Shown here: piece after piece, positions 24,366 to 33,187 of the stretch
Position numbering within the stretch: the stretch's first letter is position 1
How the letters are laid out: each line of letters opens with the position of its first letter
From: Candidatus Neomicrothrix sp. UBA2983
Lineage (GTDB): Bacteria; Actinomycetota; Acidimicrobiia; Acidimicrobiales; MedAcidi-G1
Reading direction: 5' to 3'
DNA: 64,000 nucleotides
Assembly: GCA_002346745.1 (NCBI GenBank)
Contig: DEAL01000036.1
Coordinates: 567-64,566 of the forward strand
Program-made: the position numbers and the translations under genes
Notes under the pieces: generated by a model
Told to the model about the DNA's origin: nothing
What the model saw: only the letters and a program-made list of their open reading frames with translations
Database searches by the model: none

Positions 24366-26159
24366 ATGGGTGCATCGACCTCCAACCAGTTCCTCCTCGA
24401 ATGGGTGGACGAGTGGACAGCGATCCTCGGGCCGGATTCGGTCCACTGGTGTGACGGCTCCGACGCCGAGTACGAGTCGTTCTGCGCGCGGCTGGTCGAG
24501 GCCGGCACGTTCCGCCGCCTGAACGACGACTTGCGCCCGAACAGCTTCCTCGCCTCCTCCGACCCCGAGGACGTCGCCCGGGTCGAGGACCGCACCTACA
24601 TCGCCACCAAGGATCCGCTCGACGCCGGTCCCACGAACAACTGGCGGGAGCCCGACGAACTCAAGGCCGAGATGCTCGAGCGCTACCGGGGCGCCATGGT
24701 CGGGCGCACCCTGTACGTGGTGCCGTTCAGCATGGGTCCGCTGGGCTCCCCCATCGCCCACATCGGCGTACAGCTCACCGACTCGCCCTACGTCGTGGTC
24801 GGGATGCGGACCATGACCCGGATGGGCGGCGCCGTGCTCGACGTCCTCGGCGAGGGCGACTTCGTGCCGTGCGTGCACTCGGTGGGCGCCCCGCTGGTCG
24901 ACGGCGCCGAGGACGTTCCGTGGCCCTGCAACCCGGACCACAAGTACATCGCCCACTTCCCCGAGACCCGGGAGATCTGGTCGTACGGCTCCGGATACGG
25001 CGGCAACGCCCTGCTGGGCAAGAAGTGCTTCGCCCTCCGGATCGCCTCGACGATGGCCCGGGACGGCGGCTGGTTGGCCGAGCACATGCTGGTGCTGGCG
25101 GTCACCTCGCCGGAGGGCGAGCGCCGGTACGTCGCCGCCGCCTTCCCGTCAGCCTGCGGCAAGACCAACATGGCGATGATGGTGCCGACGCTGCCGGGCT
25201 GGACCGTCGAGACGATCGGCGATGACATCGCCTGGATGAAGTTCGGTGACGACGGCCGTCTCTACGCCATCAACCCGGAGGCCGGCTTCTTCGGCGTGGC
25301 ACCGGGCACCTCGGAAGCCACCAACCACAACGGCATGACGACGATGCGGGCCAACGCCGTCTTCACCAACGTGGCGCTCACCGAGGACGGCGACGTCTGG
25401 TGGGAGGGCATGACCGACGAGCCACCGGCCAACCTCACCGACTGGCGGGGCGAGCCGTGGGACGCCGCCGGCGACGCACCGGCGGCGCATCCGAACGCCC
25501 GCTTCACGGTGCCGGCGTCACAGTGCCCGTCGATCGCCCCCGAGTGGGAGGACCCGGCCGGCGTGCCGATCTCGGCGATCCTGTTCGGCGGCCGCCGGGC
25601 CACCAACGTGCCACTGGTGACCGAGGCCCGCGACTGGGCACACGGCGTCTTCCTCGGGTCGATCATGAGCTCCGAGAAGACGGCAGCCGCAACCGGCCAG
25701 ACCGGCGTCGTCCGGTTCGACCCGTTCGCCATGCTGCCCTTCACCGGCTACAACGTCGGCGACTACTTCGCCCACTGGCTGGAGGTCGGCAAGCGGGCCG
25801 ACGCCGACAAGCTCCCGAGGTTGTTCTGGGTCAACTGGTTCCGCCGCGACGACGACGGCTCGTTCCTGTGGCCCGGCTTCGGCGAGAACTGCCGGGTGCT
25901 CGAGTGGGTGCTGGAGCGGGTGGCCGGCGACGGCGACGCCGCCGAGACGCCGATCGGCCTGGTACCCACGCTCGATGCCATCGACCGCTCGGGCACCGAC
26001 GTCGACGACGCCGCCATGGCGAAGCTGCTGGACGTCGACCCGTCGGCCTGGGAGGGCGAGCTGGCCGTGATCGAGGAGCACTACGCCGCCGTCGGCGAGC
26101 GCCTCCCGGCCGAGATGCGCGACCAACTCGAGGACCTCCGCACCCGCCTCCACGCCTGA
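24366..26159 (+). CDS. pckG: Phosphoenolpyruvate carboxykinase (GTP)
   Basis: PckG makes PEP from oxaloacetate and GTP for gluconeogenesis. The 597-residue protein has [11 protein letters not shown], the kinase loop [13 protein letters not shown] (about 260-272, with the reactive Cys), [23 protein letters not shown] and [14 protein letters not shown]. The GTP form is typical of actinobacteria. ATG 24366 has GGGAG at 4 bases. The 91-base spacer after the cold-shock-like gene shows no clear -10. Confidence 0.97.
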   Translation: MGASTSNQFLLEWVDEWTAILGPDSVHWCDGSDAEYESFCARLVEAGTFRRLNDDLRPNSFLASSDPEDVARVEDRTYIATKDPLDAGPTNNWREPDELKAEMLERYRGAMVGRTLYVVPFSMGPLGSPIAHIGVQLTDSPYVVVGMRTMTRMGGAVLDVLGEGDFVPCVHSVGAPLVDGAEDVPWPCNPDHKYIAHFPETREIWSYGSGYGGNALLGKKCFALRIASTMARDGGWLAEHMLVLAVTSPEGERRYVAAAFPSACGKTNMAMMVPTLPGWTVETIGDDIAWMKFGDDGRLYAINPEAGFFGVAPGTSEATNHNGMTTMRANAVFTNVALTEDGDVWWEGMTDEPPANLTDWRGEPWDAAGDAPAAHPNARFTVPASQCPSIAPEWEDPAGVPISAILFGGRRATNVPLVTEARDWAHGVFLGSIMSSEKTAAATGQTGVVRFDPFAMLPFTGYNVGDYFAHWLEVGKRADADKLPRLFWVNWFRRDDDGSFLWPGFGENCRVLEWVLERVAGDGDAAETPIGLVPTLDAIDRSGTDVDDAAMAKLLDVDPSAWEGELAVIEEHYAAVGERLPAEMRDQLEDLRTRLHA

Positions 26160-26165
26160 GCGGCC

Positions 26166-26183
26166 CGCCCCTCGACGGGGGCG
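26166..26183. terminator. Hairpin between convergent pckG and membrane-protein gene
   Basis: A 6-bp GC stem (cgcccc / ggggcg) with a 6-base loop sits in the 30-base gap between the two stops. Without a T run it is only a weak terminator candidate, possibly acting in both directions. Confidence 0.35.
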
Positions 26184-26189
26184 ACGCCG

Positions 26190-26543
26190 TCAGCCGAGCA
26201 CCATCGCCCGGATGCCGAGGCCCATGATCCAGAGGCCCACGCCGCCGTAGAGCAGGTGGACCCGGTCGGCCAGCTGGCGCCGGTAGCCCCACGCCACGCC
26301 GGCCGAGAGCAGGGCGGCGGCCCCGTAGAAGAGGTGGAAGGCGTCGACGTCGATCCCCTCGTCCACGGCGATGGCCGCGCCGGCCCAGGCCTGGGCAAGG
26401 AGCAGCACCTGCGCGAGTCCGGTGACGACCCAGAGGGCGCGGTGGCGCAGCCGGGCGACCCGGTGGGCGGCCAGTGCCCAGCCGCCGGCGAGGCCGTTGC
26501 CGAGCACGATGGCCCAGGCCAGCGCCGTGTGGAGGTCCCTCAT
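26190..26543 (-). CDS. Four-helix membrane protein of unknown function
   Basis: The 117-residue protein has four hydrophobic segments (about 5-25, 36-56, 66-86, 96-116) separated by short loops with Arg/His. No catalytic motif is visible. ATG 26543 is overlapped (ATGA) by the stop of a 4-codon mini-ORF that itself has leaderless promoter spacing. The gene is convergent with pckG and downstream of the MshB-like gene. Confidence 0.65.
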   Translation of the reverse strand: MRDLHTALAWAIVLGNGLAGGWALAAHRVARLRHRALWVVTGLAQVLLLAQAWAGAAIAVDEGIDVDAFHLFYGAAALLSAGVAWGYRRQLADRVHLLYGGVGLWIMGLGIRAMVLG

Positions 26544-26554
26544 GTCGTCCCCAT
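26540..26554 (-). CDS. Candidate leaderless 4-codon mini-ORF before the membrane protein
   Basis: ATG 26554 lies 7 bases after CACACT (26567..26562) and reads Met-Gly-Thr-Thr-stop; its TGA overlaps ATG 26543 as ATGA. It is the shortest of four such arrangements in the window. Confidence 0.25.
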   Translation of the reverse strand: MGTT

Positions 26555-26561
26555 GCCCACG

Positions 26562-26567
26562 AGTGTG
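26562..26567 (-). promoter_or_regulatory. -10 element CACACT before the four-helix membrane protein
   Basis: Seven bases before the mini-ORF ATG 26554 and 18 before the main ATG 26543; it lies in the 39-base gap after the MshB-like gene. Confidence 0.35.
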
Positions 26568-26582
26568 CCCTGCCCGCCGGGC

Positions 26583-27398
26583 TCAGCCGAGCAGCGGGTC
26601 GGTCCGGAAGTCCTCGCCGCCGCGGGGCCGGTCGGGGTCGACGAACCACTCGGTACCGAACACCGATGCGAACCGCTCGAGCGGCATGGCGAGGAAGAAC
26701 GAGTCGGCGGCGATCTGGCTGGCGTGGGCGGCGATGGCGGCACGCTTGCGCCCGATCACGCCATGCACGTCAACGGCGTGCGTGATCTCGATGGCGGGGG
26801 TGCCGAAGGCCTCCTGCTCGGCCCGCTCGCGGCGTTCCTCGAGGCTGGCGGCGGCCATGTCGTCGAGTTCGCCGGCGGCGAACGCCTCCTCGATCGAGGC
26901 CCGGATGGCGTCGCGGTTCATGGTGGTCCAGCGCAGCCGACCGACGCCGGCCCGCTGCGCCCAGCGCGTGCCGACCCGGTGCGCCTGGATGTGGTCGGGG
27001 TGGCCGTAGCCGCCGTGCGAGTCGTAGACGACGGCCAGGTCCACCTGTTCGTCGGCGAGGAGGTCGGCGAGGCGGGAGGCCGCCTCGTCGACGTCCGCCT
27101 GCCAAAAGCAGTCGGGGTGGCCGTTGGCCGGGTCGCCGTCCATGCCGCTGTCTCGGTAGCCGAGGAACTCGACGCGGGCGGCGCCGAGGATCGCGGCGGC
27201 GTCGGCGACCTCGGCGGTGCGGCGGTCGCCGAGCGGCTCGCCATCGGCCAGCACGCCGGGGACGGGCTCGCCCTCCTCGCCGTGGGTGGCGACGACGAGC
27301 ACGACCCGGTGGCCGGCATCGGCCAGGCGCGCCATGGTGCCGCCGGTGGCGAGCGCCTCGTCGTCGGGGTGGGCGTGGAGGAAGACGGCGGTGGCCAT
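26583..27398 (-). CDS. mshB: PIG-L family deacetylase, MshB-like (mycothiol synthesis)
   Basis: MshB removes the acetyl group from GlcNAc-inositol in mycothiol synthesis. The 271-residue protein has the zinc motif AHPDDE (9-14), LGYRDSGM and the HxxH in GYGHPDHIQAH. It is distinct from Mca at 47007 in the same family. MshB is preferred because of length and because Mca is clearly present elsewhere, but a different LmbE-type substrate cannot be excluded. ATG 27398 is 22 bases after the CoA-transferase stop. Confidence 0.78.
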   Translation of the reverse strand: MATAVFLHAHPDDEALATGGTMARLADAGHRVVLVVATHGEEGEPVPGVLADGEPLGDRRTAEVADAAAILGAARVEFLGYRDSGMDGDPANGHPDCFWQADVDEAASRLADLLADEQVDLAVVYDSHGGYGHPDHIQAHRVGTRWAQRAGVGRLRWTTMNRDAIRASIEEAFAAGELDDMAAASLEERRERAEQEAFGTPAIEITHAVDVHGVIGRKRAAIAAHASQIAADSFFLAMPLERFASVFGTEWFVDPDRPRGGEDFRTDPLLG

Positions 27399-27420
27399 CG
27401 GGATCCCGGTTGCGGGGGAC

Positions 27421-28563
27421 TCAGGCGACGGCGCCCGAGTCGCGCAGGGCGGCGACCTCGTCGTCGGTGAAGCCGGCCTCGGCGAGGAGTTCGTCGGTGT
27501 GCTGGCCGGCGTGGGCCGGTGGCCGGCGGACCTCGCCGGGGGTGCGGCTGAGCCGCGGCGCCGGACCCGGCTGCGTGATGCCGCCCACCTCGATGAAGGT
27601 GCCCCGGGCCACGTTGTGGTGGTGCCCGGCGGCCTCGGCGGCGGTGAGTACCGGGGCGTAGCAGACGTCGCTGCCCTCGAGGATGGCGTCCCACTCGTCC
27701 CGGGTCTTCGTCCGCACGACCGCGGCGACCTCCTCGGTGAGCTCGGGCCACAGGCTGCGGTCGAGCTGGTTGCCGAAACGCTCGGGGTCCAGGCCCAGCT
27801 TCTCGACCAGTTCGGCGTAGAACTGCGGCTCGATCGACCCGATGGAGATCCAGCCGCCGTCGGCGCACTCGTACACATCGTAGAAGTGGGCGCCGGTGTC
27901 AAGCATGTTGACGCCGCGTTCGGGGGTGTGGAAGCCCGAGGCCAGCATCCCGTGGATGAAGCTCATGAGGCTGGCGGCCCCGTCGACCATGGCGGCGTCG
28001 ACGACCTGGCCCTGCCCGGAGGTGCGGGCCTCGAGGAGGGCGCAGACCATGCCGAAGGCGAGGTACATGCCGCCTCCGCCGAAGTCGCCCACCAGGTTCA
28101 TGGGCGGCACCGGCCCGGAGTCGTGCCGACCGAGGTGGGCGAGCACGCCGGCGAGGGCGATGTAGTTGATGTCGTGTCCGGCCATCGAGGCGTAGGGGCC
28201 TTCCTGGCCCCACCCCGTCATGCGGCCGTAGACGAGGGCCGGGTTGCGGGCGAGGCAGTCGTCGGGGCCGACCCCGAGGCGCTCGGCCACGCCGGGGCGG
28301 AAGCCCTCGAAGAGCATGTCGGCACCCTCCACGAGACGCAGCACGGTCTCGACGCCCTCGGGTGACTTGAGGTCGATGCCCATGCTGCGCCGGCCCCGGG
28401 CGTTGACGTTGCCGGGCGGCCGCTCGGGATCGCCGCCACGTACGGCGCCGGCACGGTCGACCTGGACGACCTCGGCGCCCATGTCGGCCAGCATCATCCC
28501 GCAGAAGGGTCCCGGCCCGATGCCGGCCAGTTCGATGACGCGGACCCCTTCGAGTGCTCCCAT
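27421..28563 (-). CDS. CaiB/BaiF CoA-transferase family, alpha-methylacyl-CoA racemase-like
   Basis: The 380-residue protein matches the AMACR/MCR branch: GPGPFCGMMLADMGAEVVQVDR, NARGRRSMGIDLKS, GHDINYIALAGVLAHLG and NLVGDFGGGG. His130 and Asp160 align with the catalytic His/Asp pair of MCR. The enzyme would epimerise 2-methylacyl-CoA in branched-chain or sterol side-chain breakdown. ATG 28563 has GGGGAG at 6 bases. Confidence 0.88.
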   Translation of the reverse strand: MGALEGVRVIELAGIGPGPFCGMMLADMGAEVVQVDRAGAVRGGDPERPPGNVNARGRRSMGIDLKSPEGVETVLRLVEGADMLFEGFRPGVAERLGVGPDDCLARNPALVYGRMTGWGQEGPYASMAGHDINYIALAGVLAHLGRHDSGPVPPMNLVGDFGGGGMYLAFGMVCALLEARTSGQGQVVDAAMVDGAASLMSFIHGMLASGFHTPERGVNMLDTGAHFYDVYECADGGWISIGSIEPQFYAELVEKLGLDPERFGNQLDRSLWPELTEEVAAVVRTKTRDEWDAILEGSDVCYAPVLTAAEAAGHHHNVARGTFIEVGGITQPGPAPRLSRTPGEVRRPPAHAGQHTDELLAEAGFTDDEVAALRDSGAVA

Positions 28564-28576
28564 GGCGTGCTCCCCT

Positions 28577-28626
28577 GTTCGGTGTGGTCGGTTCGCTTGG
28601 TGTGTTCGGTTCGTCGGTTCGTTCAG
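28577..28626. repeat. Short GGTTCG-type repeat in a gap
   Basis: The 59-base gap between the hydrolase and CoA-transferase genes is built largely of ggttcg/gtgttcgg words (five or six imperfect copies on the plus strand). No other function is visible in the gap apart from the ribosome binding site. Confidence 0.5.
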
Positions 28627-29468
28627 TCGGCGTGCGCCAGGTCGGCGCGGCGGACGTGCTCGGTGATGGCGGCGACCAGGTGCGGCCAGGAGCCCGGCGG
28701 CAGGTCGTGGCCCCAGCCGTCGACGACGACGAGGTCGGCGCCGGGGATCAGGTCGGCGGTGTGTTCGCCGCCGCTGACGTCGATGAGCGTGTCGGCGCTG
28801 CCGTGCAGGACGCGGGTGGGGACCGTGATGGTGGCGACGTCGGCGTCGCGGTTGCCGTCCGCCACGGCGGCCCCCATCTGGCGTTCGAAGGCACCGCGGG
28901 ACTGCGGCGACCGTGCGGTGTAGGCGGCGTACAGCGAGCGGACGTGGGCCTCGTCGTACCAGTCGGGGCTGCACCAGAGCCGGTTGTCGGCGACCTCCTT
29001 CTCGGTGCGGGCGGCGGGGTCGTCGGGCGGCTCGACGAGCATCGCCTCGAGCACATCGCCGCCGGGCCGGCCGAAGTCGCTGTTGCCGGTGTTGGAGGCC
29101 ATCGACACCATGCTGCGGCAGCGGCCGGGGTGCTCGGCGGCAACGGTCTGGGCGACCATCCCGCCGAGGGACATGCCGACCACGTGGGCGTCGGCGACGC
29201 CGAGGTGGTCGAGCAGGGCGACCACGTCGGCTGCCATGTCCGACAGCGTGTACTGCGACCCCTCCGGCAGGCAGGTCGACAGGCCGCTGTCGCGGTTGTC
29301 GAACCGGACGACCTGGAACCCCTCCGCGACCAGCAGGTCGCAGAACGCCTCGGGCCAGGCCAGCAACTGGCTGCCGAGCCCGTGGACCAGCATGATCGTG
29401 GGGTCGGCCGGGTCGCCGTGCACCTCGTGGCAGCAGTCGATCCCGGTGGCGAGCGTGGCAGTCGGCAC
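28623..29468 (-). CDS. Alpha/beta hydrolase
   Basis: A 281-residue hydrolase: oxyanion HG in MLVHGLGS (27-33), FDNRDSGLS, nucleophile Ser100 in GMSLGG, Asp in HGSADTLID and His in DGWGHDLPP. This pattern is close to the esterase / 3-oxoadipate enol-lactonase-like group, with no way to name the substrate. GTG 29468 follows GATGAT by 6 bases. It precedes the CoA-transferase and MshB-like genes on the same strand. Confidence 0.88.
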   Translation of the reverse strand: MPTATLATGIDCCHEVHGDPADPTIMLVHGLGSQLLAWPEAFCDLLVAEGFQVVRFDNRDSGLSTCLPEGSQYTLSDMAADVVALLDHLGVADAHVVGMSLGGMVAQTVAAEHPGRCRSMVSMASNTGNSDFGRPGGDVLEAMLVEPPDDPAARTEKEVADNRLWCSPDWYDEAHVRSLYAAYTARSPQSRGAFERQMGAAVADGNRDADVATITVPTRVLHGSADTLIDVSGGEHTADLIPGADLVVVDGWGHDLPPGSWPHLVAAITEHVRRADLAHAD

Positions 29469-29474
29469 GCCGCC

Positions 29475-29480
29475 ATCATC
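29475..29480 (-). promoter_or_regulatory. -10 element GATGAT, leaderless start of the hydrolase
   Basis: Six bases to GTG 29468. It faces away from the TACCGT of the divergent acetyltransferase. Confidence 0.4.
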
Positions 29481-29529
29481 CGATGCGGAGCAGCCCGGCG
29501 GCAATGCCGGGGGGAAATGCGCCCGGGAC

Positions 29530-29535
29530 TACCGT
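29530..29535 (+). promoter_or_regulatory. -10 element TACCGT, leaderless start of the acetyltransferase
   Basis: Six bases to GTG 29542, no ribosome binding site. Confidence 0.55.
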
Positions 29536-29541
29536 CACGGC

Positions 29542-29976
29542 GTGTCCGACCTGCACGACCGCCGCTTCGCCGACCTCGACGTCGGCCTGTTCCACGACCT
29601 GCTGCGGCTACGGGTGGACGTGTTCGTCGTGGAGCAGGCGTGCGCGTACCCGGAGTTGGACGGCCGCGACGTCGAGCCTGGCACCCGCCACGTCTGGATC
29701 GGGGGCAGCAACGGGGACCCGGTCGCCTACCTGCGCGTGCTGGCCGAGGCGGACGGTTCACACCGGATCGGCCGGGTGGCGACGCGGACCGACCGGCGCG
29801 GCGGGGGCCTGGCGGGCCGGCTGGTCGACCATGTGGTGGCCAGCACGCCGGGACGGCTTGTGCTCGACGCCCAGTCGCAACTCGAGGACTGGTACCTCGC
29901 CAAGGGCTTCGTCCGCACCGGCGACGAGTTCACCGAGGACGGCATCCCACACGTCCCCATGGCGTGGGGCGATTGA
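29542..29976 (+). CDS. ElaA-like GNAT acetyltransferase
   Basis: The 144-residue protein matches the ElaA branch: LRLRVDVFVVEQACAYPELDGRD, RIGRVATRTDRRGGGLAGRLVDHV (acetyl-CoA loop) and LDAQSQLEDWYLAKGFVRTGDEFTEDGIPH. The substrate is unknown. The start GTG 29542 is set by the TACCGT box 6 bases upstream and by the family N-terminus. Confidence 0.88.
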   Translation: MSDLHDRRFADLDVGLFHDLLRLRVDVFVVEQACAYPELDGRDVEPGTRHVWIGGSNGDPVAYLRVLAEADGSHRIGRVATRTDRRGGGLAGRLVDHVVASTPGRLVLDAQSQLEDWYLAKGFVRTGDEFTEDGIPHVPMAWGD

Positions 29977-29979
29977 GCG

Positions 29980-30330
29980 TCAGTCCCAGCCCAGTTCGGT
30001 GAGGCGGTCGTCGTCGATGCCGAAGTGGTGCGCGACCTCGTGGACGACGGTGACCAGCACCTCCTCGCGCAGGTGCTCCTCGTCGTCACAGAGCTCGCAG
30101 AGGGCCAGCCGGTAGAGGTGGATGCAGTCCGGCATCGTGAACCCGCCGGCGCCGTACTCGTCGCGCTCGGTGAGCGGCACCCCCTCGTAGAGGCCCAGCA
30201 GGTCGGGCGGGTCGCCACGATCGGCGACCAGCACCGCCACGTTGTCCATGAGGGCCGCCAGCTCGGGCGGCAGGGTGTCGAGGGCTTCGGCCACGAGCAC
30301 CTCGAAGCGCCTCGGTGACAGCGGTTCCAC
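29980..30330 (-). CDS. Small zincin-like metallopeptidase (DUF1025 type)
   Basis: The 116-residue protein has HEVAHHFGI (His97, Glu98, His101), the minimal metzincin-like motif, with FTMPDCIHLYRLALCELCDDEEHLREEVLVTVV before it and an FEVLVAEALDTLPPEL N-terminus, all typical of this small family. Substrates are unknown. GTG 30330 is 7 bases after TAGCAT. It is convergent with the acetyltransferase (3-base gap). Confidence 0.85.
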   Translation of the reverse strand: MEPLSPRRFEVLVAEALDTLPPELAALMDNVAVLVADRGDPPDLLGLYEGVPLTERDEYGAGGFTMPDCIHLYRLALCELCDDEEHLREEVLVTVVHEVAHHFGIDDDRLTELGWD

Positions 30331-30337
30331 GGACCAG

Positions 30338-30343
30338 ATGCTA
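30338..30343 (-). promoter_or_regulatory. -10 element TAGCAT, leaderless start of the metallopeptidase
   Basis: Seven bases to GTG 30330. Confidence 0.5.
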
Positions 30344-30482
30344 CGTCCGGCGCGCCGCCTGTTCCGGGGTGGGTCCGCCCTCGGGCTCAGGCGTCGCCGA
30401 CTCGCGAACTGGTCGGCATCACCTTCCTGCCGCCGGGTGGGTCCGGCCCGTCGGGCCGGGGAACGCCGTCACCCCCCGTGGG

Positions 30483-30488
30483 TAGGGT
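30483..30488 (+). promoter_or_regulatory. -10 element TAGGGT, leaderless start of the UvrD2-like helicase
   Basis: Seven bases to ATG 30496; it excludes a start at an ATG 18 bases upstream, which lies before the box. Confidence 0.5.
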
Positions 30489-30495
30489 GCGCCCC

Positions 30496-32793
30496 ATGTC
30501 CACCACCGGCCCGCTGTTCACCGAGGAACCTCGGGATGGCGCGTCCGAATCCGACGCCGACGGGCTGCTGGCCGGGCTCAACGACGAGCAGCGCCATGCC
30601 GTCACCGTCGACACCGTCCCGCTGGCCATCCGGGCCGGCGCCGGCTCGGGCAAGACCCGGGTACTGACGCGCCGCATCGCCTGGCGCTCCCAGGCCGGGC
30701 GCCACGACCCCCGACGGGTGCTGGCCCTCACCTTCACCCGCAAGGCCGCCGGCCAGTTGCGGTCCCGCCTGCGGTCGCTGGGCCTGCGAGACCAGGTCGC
30801 CGCCGGCACCTTCCACGCCGTCGCCTACGCCCAGCTGCGCACCTGGTGGCACGAGAACGACGTGCGCGAGCCCGAGTTGCTGGACCGCAAGTTCCGGGCG
30901 ATCACGCCACTGCTCCCCCGCGACCGGCGCAGCACCGACGTACTCGACGTCGTCACCGAGATCGAGTGGGCCAAGGCCCGGCGCATCCCGCCCGAGGCGT
31001 ACGCCGACCGGGCCGAGGGCTTCGGCCGCAACCCGCCCCTGCCGCCGTCCACGATCGCCCGCATCTACCGCGACTACGAGGACCTCAAGGCCGACCAACG
31101 CCTCGTCGACTTCGACGACCTGCTCGAGCAGTGCGTCCGGGCGCTGCGCACCGACAAGGCGTTCGGCGACGCCCAGCGGTGGCGGTTCCGGCACCTCTAC
31201 GTCGACGAGTTCCAGGACGTCAACCCGCTGCAGTTCGCCCTGCTGGCCGCCTGGCTGGACGGCAGCGACGACCTCTGCGTCGTCGGCGACCCCGACCAGG
31301 CCATCTACGGCTGGAACGGCGCCGACGCCGACCACCTCGAACGCTTCACCGCCCACTTCCCGGGGGGCACCGTCGTCGAACTGCGTCAGAACTACCGCAG
31401 CACCCCCCAGGTGCTCCGGGTCGCCGCGGCGGCGCTGCGCGGCCGTGAGCCGATGCGGGCCAACCGGCCCGGTGGCCCGACGCCCACCGTCGCCGACCAC
31501 CCCGACGACCGGGCCGAGGCGACAGCCATCTCTCGCCGAGTCCGCGAGTGCCGGGGAACCAGTGGCGCCTGGTCCCGCCAGGCCGTCCTGGTCCGCACCA
31601 ACGCCCAGGCGGAGGTCGTGGTGCAGGGGCTCCGCGACGCCGACATTCCGGTCCGCACCCGCGCCGGCAGCGGCCTGCTCGACCGGGCCGACGTCAAGGC
31701 GGCCCTGAGGCCGCTGTCCCGCAGCGAGCGGCCGCTGTCCCAGCACCTCGGCGACCTGCGGCCCGACCCCGACCGCGATGCCGGAGACGAGGACGCCAAC
31801 CCGCGCGACGCCGACCGGACGGCCGCCTTCGACCGCCTCCGCGTACTGGCCGACGAGTTCCTCGCCCTCGAGCCGGCCGGCACCGCCTCGGGCTTCTCCG
31901 GCTGGCTGCACAGCCAGGCCCGGGCCGCCGACGACGACTCGGCCGACGCCGTCGAGGTCGCCACCTTCCACGCCGCCAAGGGCCTCGAGTGGGAGACGGT
32001 CCACGTGGCCGGCCTCGAGCAGGGGCTCGTCCCCATCGCCCACGCCCGCCAGCCCGACGCCCTCGCCGAGGAGCGGCGCCTGCTCTACGTGGCGCTCAGC
32101 CGCGCCGAGGAGGGGCTGCACCTCACCTGGGCCCAGCAGCGCAGCTTCAAGGACCGCACCTCGAACCGCCGGCCCTCCTTCTGGCTGGAGGACCTCGAGT
32201 TCGCGATCGCGAACCTCGACCAGCCCTTCGAGAAGGCCGAACAGGCCCGCCGGGCGGCCCTCGCCCGGGAGCAGGTCCGAACGACGAGGCTCCCCGACCA
32301 CCCGGTCGTCGAGGAACTCCGGGCGTGGCGACTGGACCAGGCCCGGGCCGCCGACGTCGAGGCCTACAAGGTGTTCCGCGACGTCACCCTCGCCTCGCTC
32401 CTCTCGGTCTGGCCGACCACGGTCGAGGAACTGCGGCAGGTCACCGGCATCGGCCCGGTCAAGGCCGACCGGTTCGGCGACGACCTGCTGGCCATCCTCG
32501 CCGGCCACGAGCGACCCGCCGACCTGGCACCACCCCCGGTCCGCCGACCGACGCCTCCACCCGTGGATCCCGGCGACGCCGACCCCGACCTGGTCGAGGC
32601 ACTCCGGGCCTGGCGTCTCGATCGGGCCGGCGGCAAGCCCGCCTACACCGTGTTCGCCGACGCCACCCTCCACGAGCTGGCGGCCACCCGCCCGACCGAC
32701 GACGACGGCCTGCTCGCCGTGTCGGGCATAGGCCCCGCCAAGTTGGAGCGCTTCGGCGCCGACCTGCTGGCGTTCCTCGCAGAGTGGGAGTGA
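30496..32793 (+). CDS. uvrD2: UvrD2-like SF1 DNA helicase with two HRDC domains
   Basis: A 765-residue helicase: P-loop AGAGSGKTRVLTRR (47-60), ALTFTRKAA, YVDEFQDVNPLQ (about 235-246), VVGDPDQAIYGWNGA, LRQNYRST, VATFHAAKGLEWETV and LYVALSRAEE. Two HRDC domains follow at about 607-680 and 697-765 (LRAWRLDxA...F.D.TL...GIGPxKxxRFG), joined by a Pro-rich linker. Mycobacterial UvrD2 has one HRDC plus a tetracysteine; here a second HRDC stands at that end and the cysteines are absent. It translocates on single-stranded DNA in repair or replication. Confidence 0.92.
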   Translation: MSTTGPLFTEEPRDGASESDADGLLAGLNDEQRHAVTVDTVPLAIRAGAGSGKTRVLTRRIAWRSQAGRHDPRRVLALTFTRKAAGQLRSRLRSLGLRDQVAAGTFHAVAYAQLRTWWHENDVREPELLDRKFRAITPLLPRDRRSTDVLDVVTEIEWAKARRIPPEAYADRAEGFGRNPPLPPSTIARIYRDYEDLKADQRLVDFDDLLEQCVRALRTDKAFGDAQRWRFRHLYVDEFQDVNPLQFALLAAWLDGSDDLCVVGDPDQAIYGWNGADADHLERFTAHFPGGTVVELRQNYRSTPQVLRVAAAALRGREPMRANRPGGPTPTVADHPDDRAEATAISRRVRECRGTSGAWSRQAVLVRTNAQAEVVVQGLRDADIPVRTRAGSGLLDRADVKAALRPLSRSERPLSQHLGDLRPDPDRDAGDEDANPRDADRTAAFDRLRVLADEFLALEPAGTASGFSGWLHSQARAADDDSADAVEVATFHAAKGLEWETVHVAGLEQGLVPIAHARQPDALAEERRLLYVALSRAEEGLHLTWAQQRSFKDRTSNRRPSFWLEDLEFAIANLDQPFEKAEQARRAALAREQVRTTRLPDHPVVEELRAWRLDQARAADVEAYKVFRDVTLASLLSVWPTTVEELRQVTGIGPVKADRFGDDLLAILAGHERPADLAPPPVRRPTPPPVDPGDADPDLVEALRAWRLDRAGGKPAYTVFADATLHELAATRPTDDDGLLAVSGIGPAKLERFGADLLAFLAEWE

Positions 32794-32796
32794 GCG

Positions 32797-33183
32797 CTAC
32801 GCCCCGTCCAACTCGGCCTGGAGCCGCTTCGGGGCGGTGAGGCGCCACGCCTCCTCGGCCACGCCGGCCACCTCGTCCCAATCCAGGTCCACGTCGAGGC
32901 GCAGGCCCACCCAGCCCCTCGGCCCGACGTAGGGCGGCACAAAGAACCGCTCGGGTTCCTGGTCGACCAGTTCGTCCTGCAAGCCGGGTGCCGCCTTGAA
33001 CCAGAGCGTGGGGCGGCCGTCGTCGGGGTGGGTGTGGAGGTTGGCGAAGGCGGAGCGCCCGACGATCCCGAAGGTGGGCATGCCGTGGTTGAGCCGCTCC
33101 TCCACCTGCGGCAGCGTCAGGCACACCCGCCGCAGTCCCTCGAGCAGGTCCCGGTCCCGGGGCAGCCGCGGGGCGTGCGTCAC
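32797..33183 (-). CDS. MmcQ/YjbR-family DNA-binding-like protein
   Basis: The 128-residue protein shows LPQVEERLNHGMPTFGIVGRSAFANLHTHPDDGRPTLWFKA and YVGPRGWVGLRLD, diagnostic of the YjbR/CyaY-like fold. Function is unknown. GTG 33183 is 4 bases after the xth stop, so it is the last gene of HAD-xth-mmcQ; it is convergent with uvrD2 with a 3-base gap. Confidence 0.87.
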   Translation of the reverse strand: MTHAPRLPRDRDLLEGLRRVCLTLPQVEERLNHGMPTFGIVGRSAFANLHTHPDDGRPTLWFKAAPGLQDELVDQEPERFFVPPYVGPRGWVGLRLDVDLDWDEVAGVAEEAWRLTAPKRLQAELDGA

Positions 33184-33187
33184 GGTG

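Noticed and set aside
30469..32673. A 734-codon minus-strand frame opposite uvrD2
   Set aside because: It mirrors the helicase gene; long antisense frames are expected at this GC content and no domain is recognisable.
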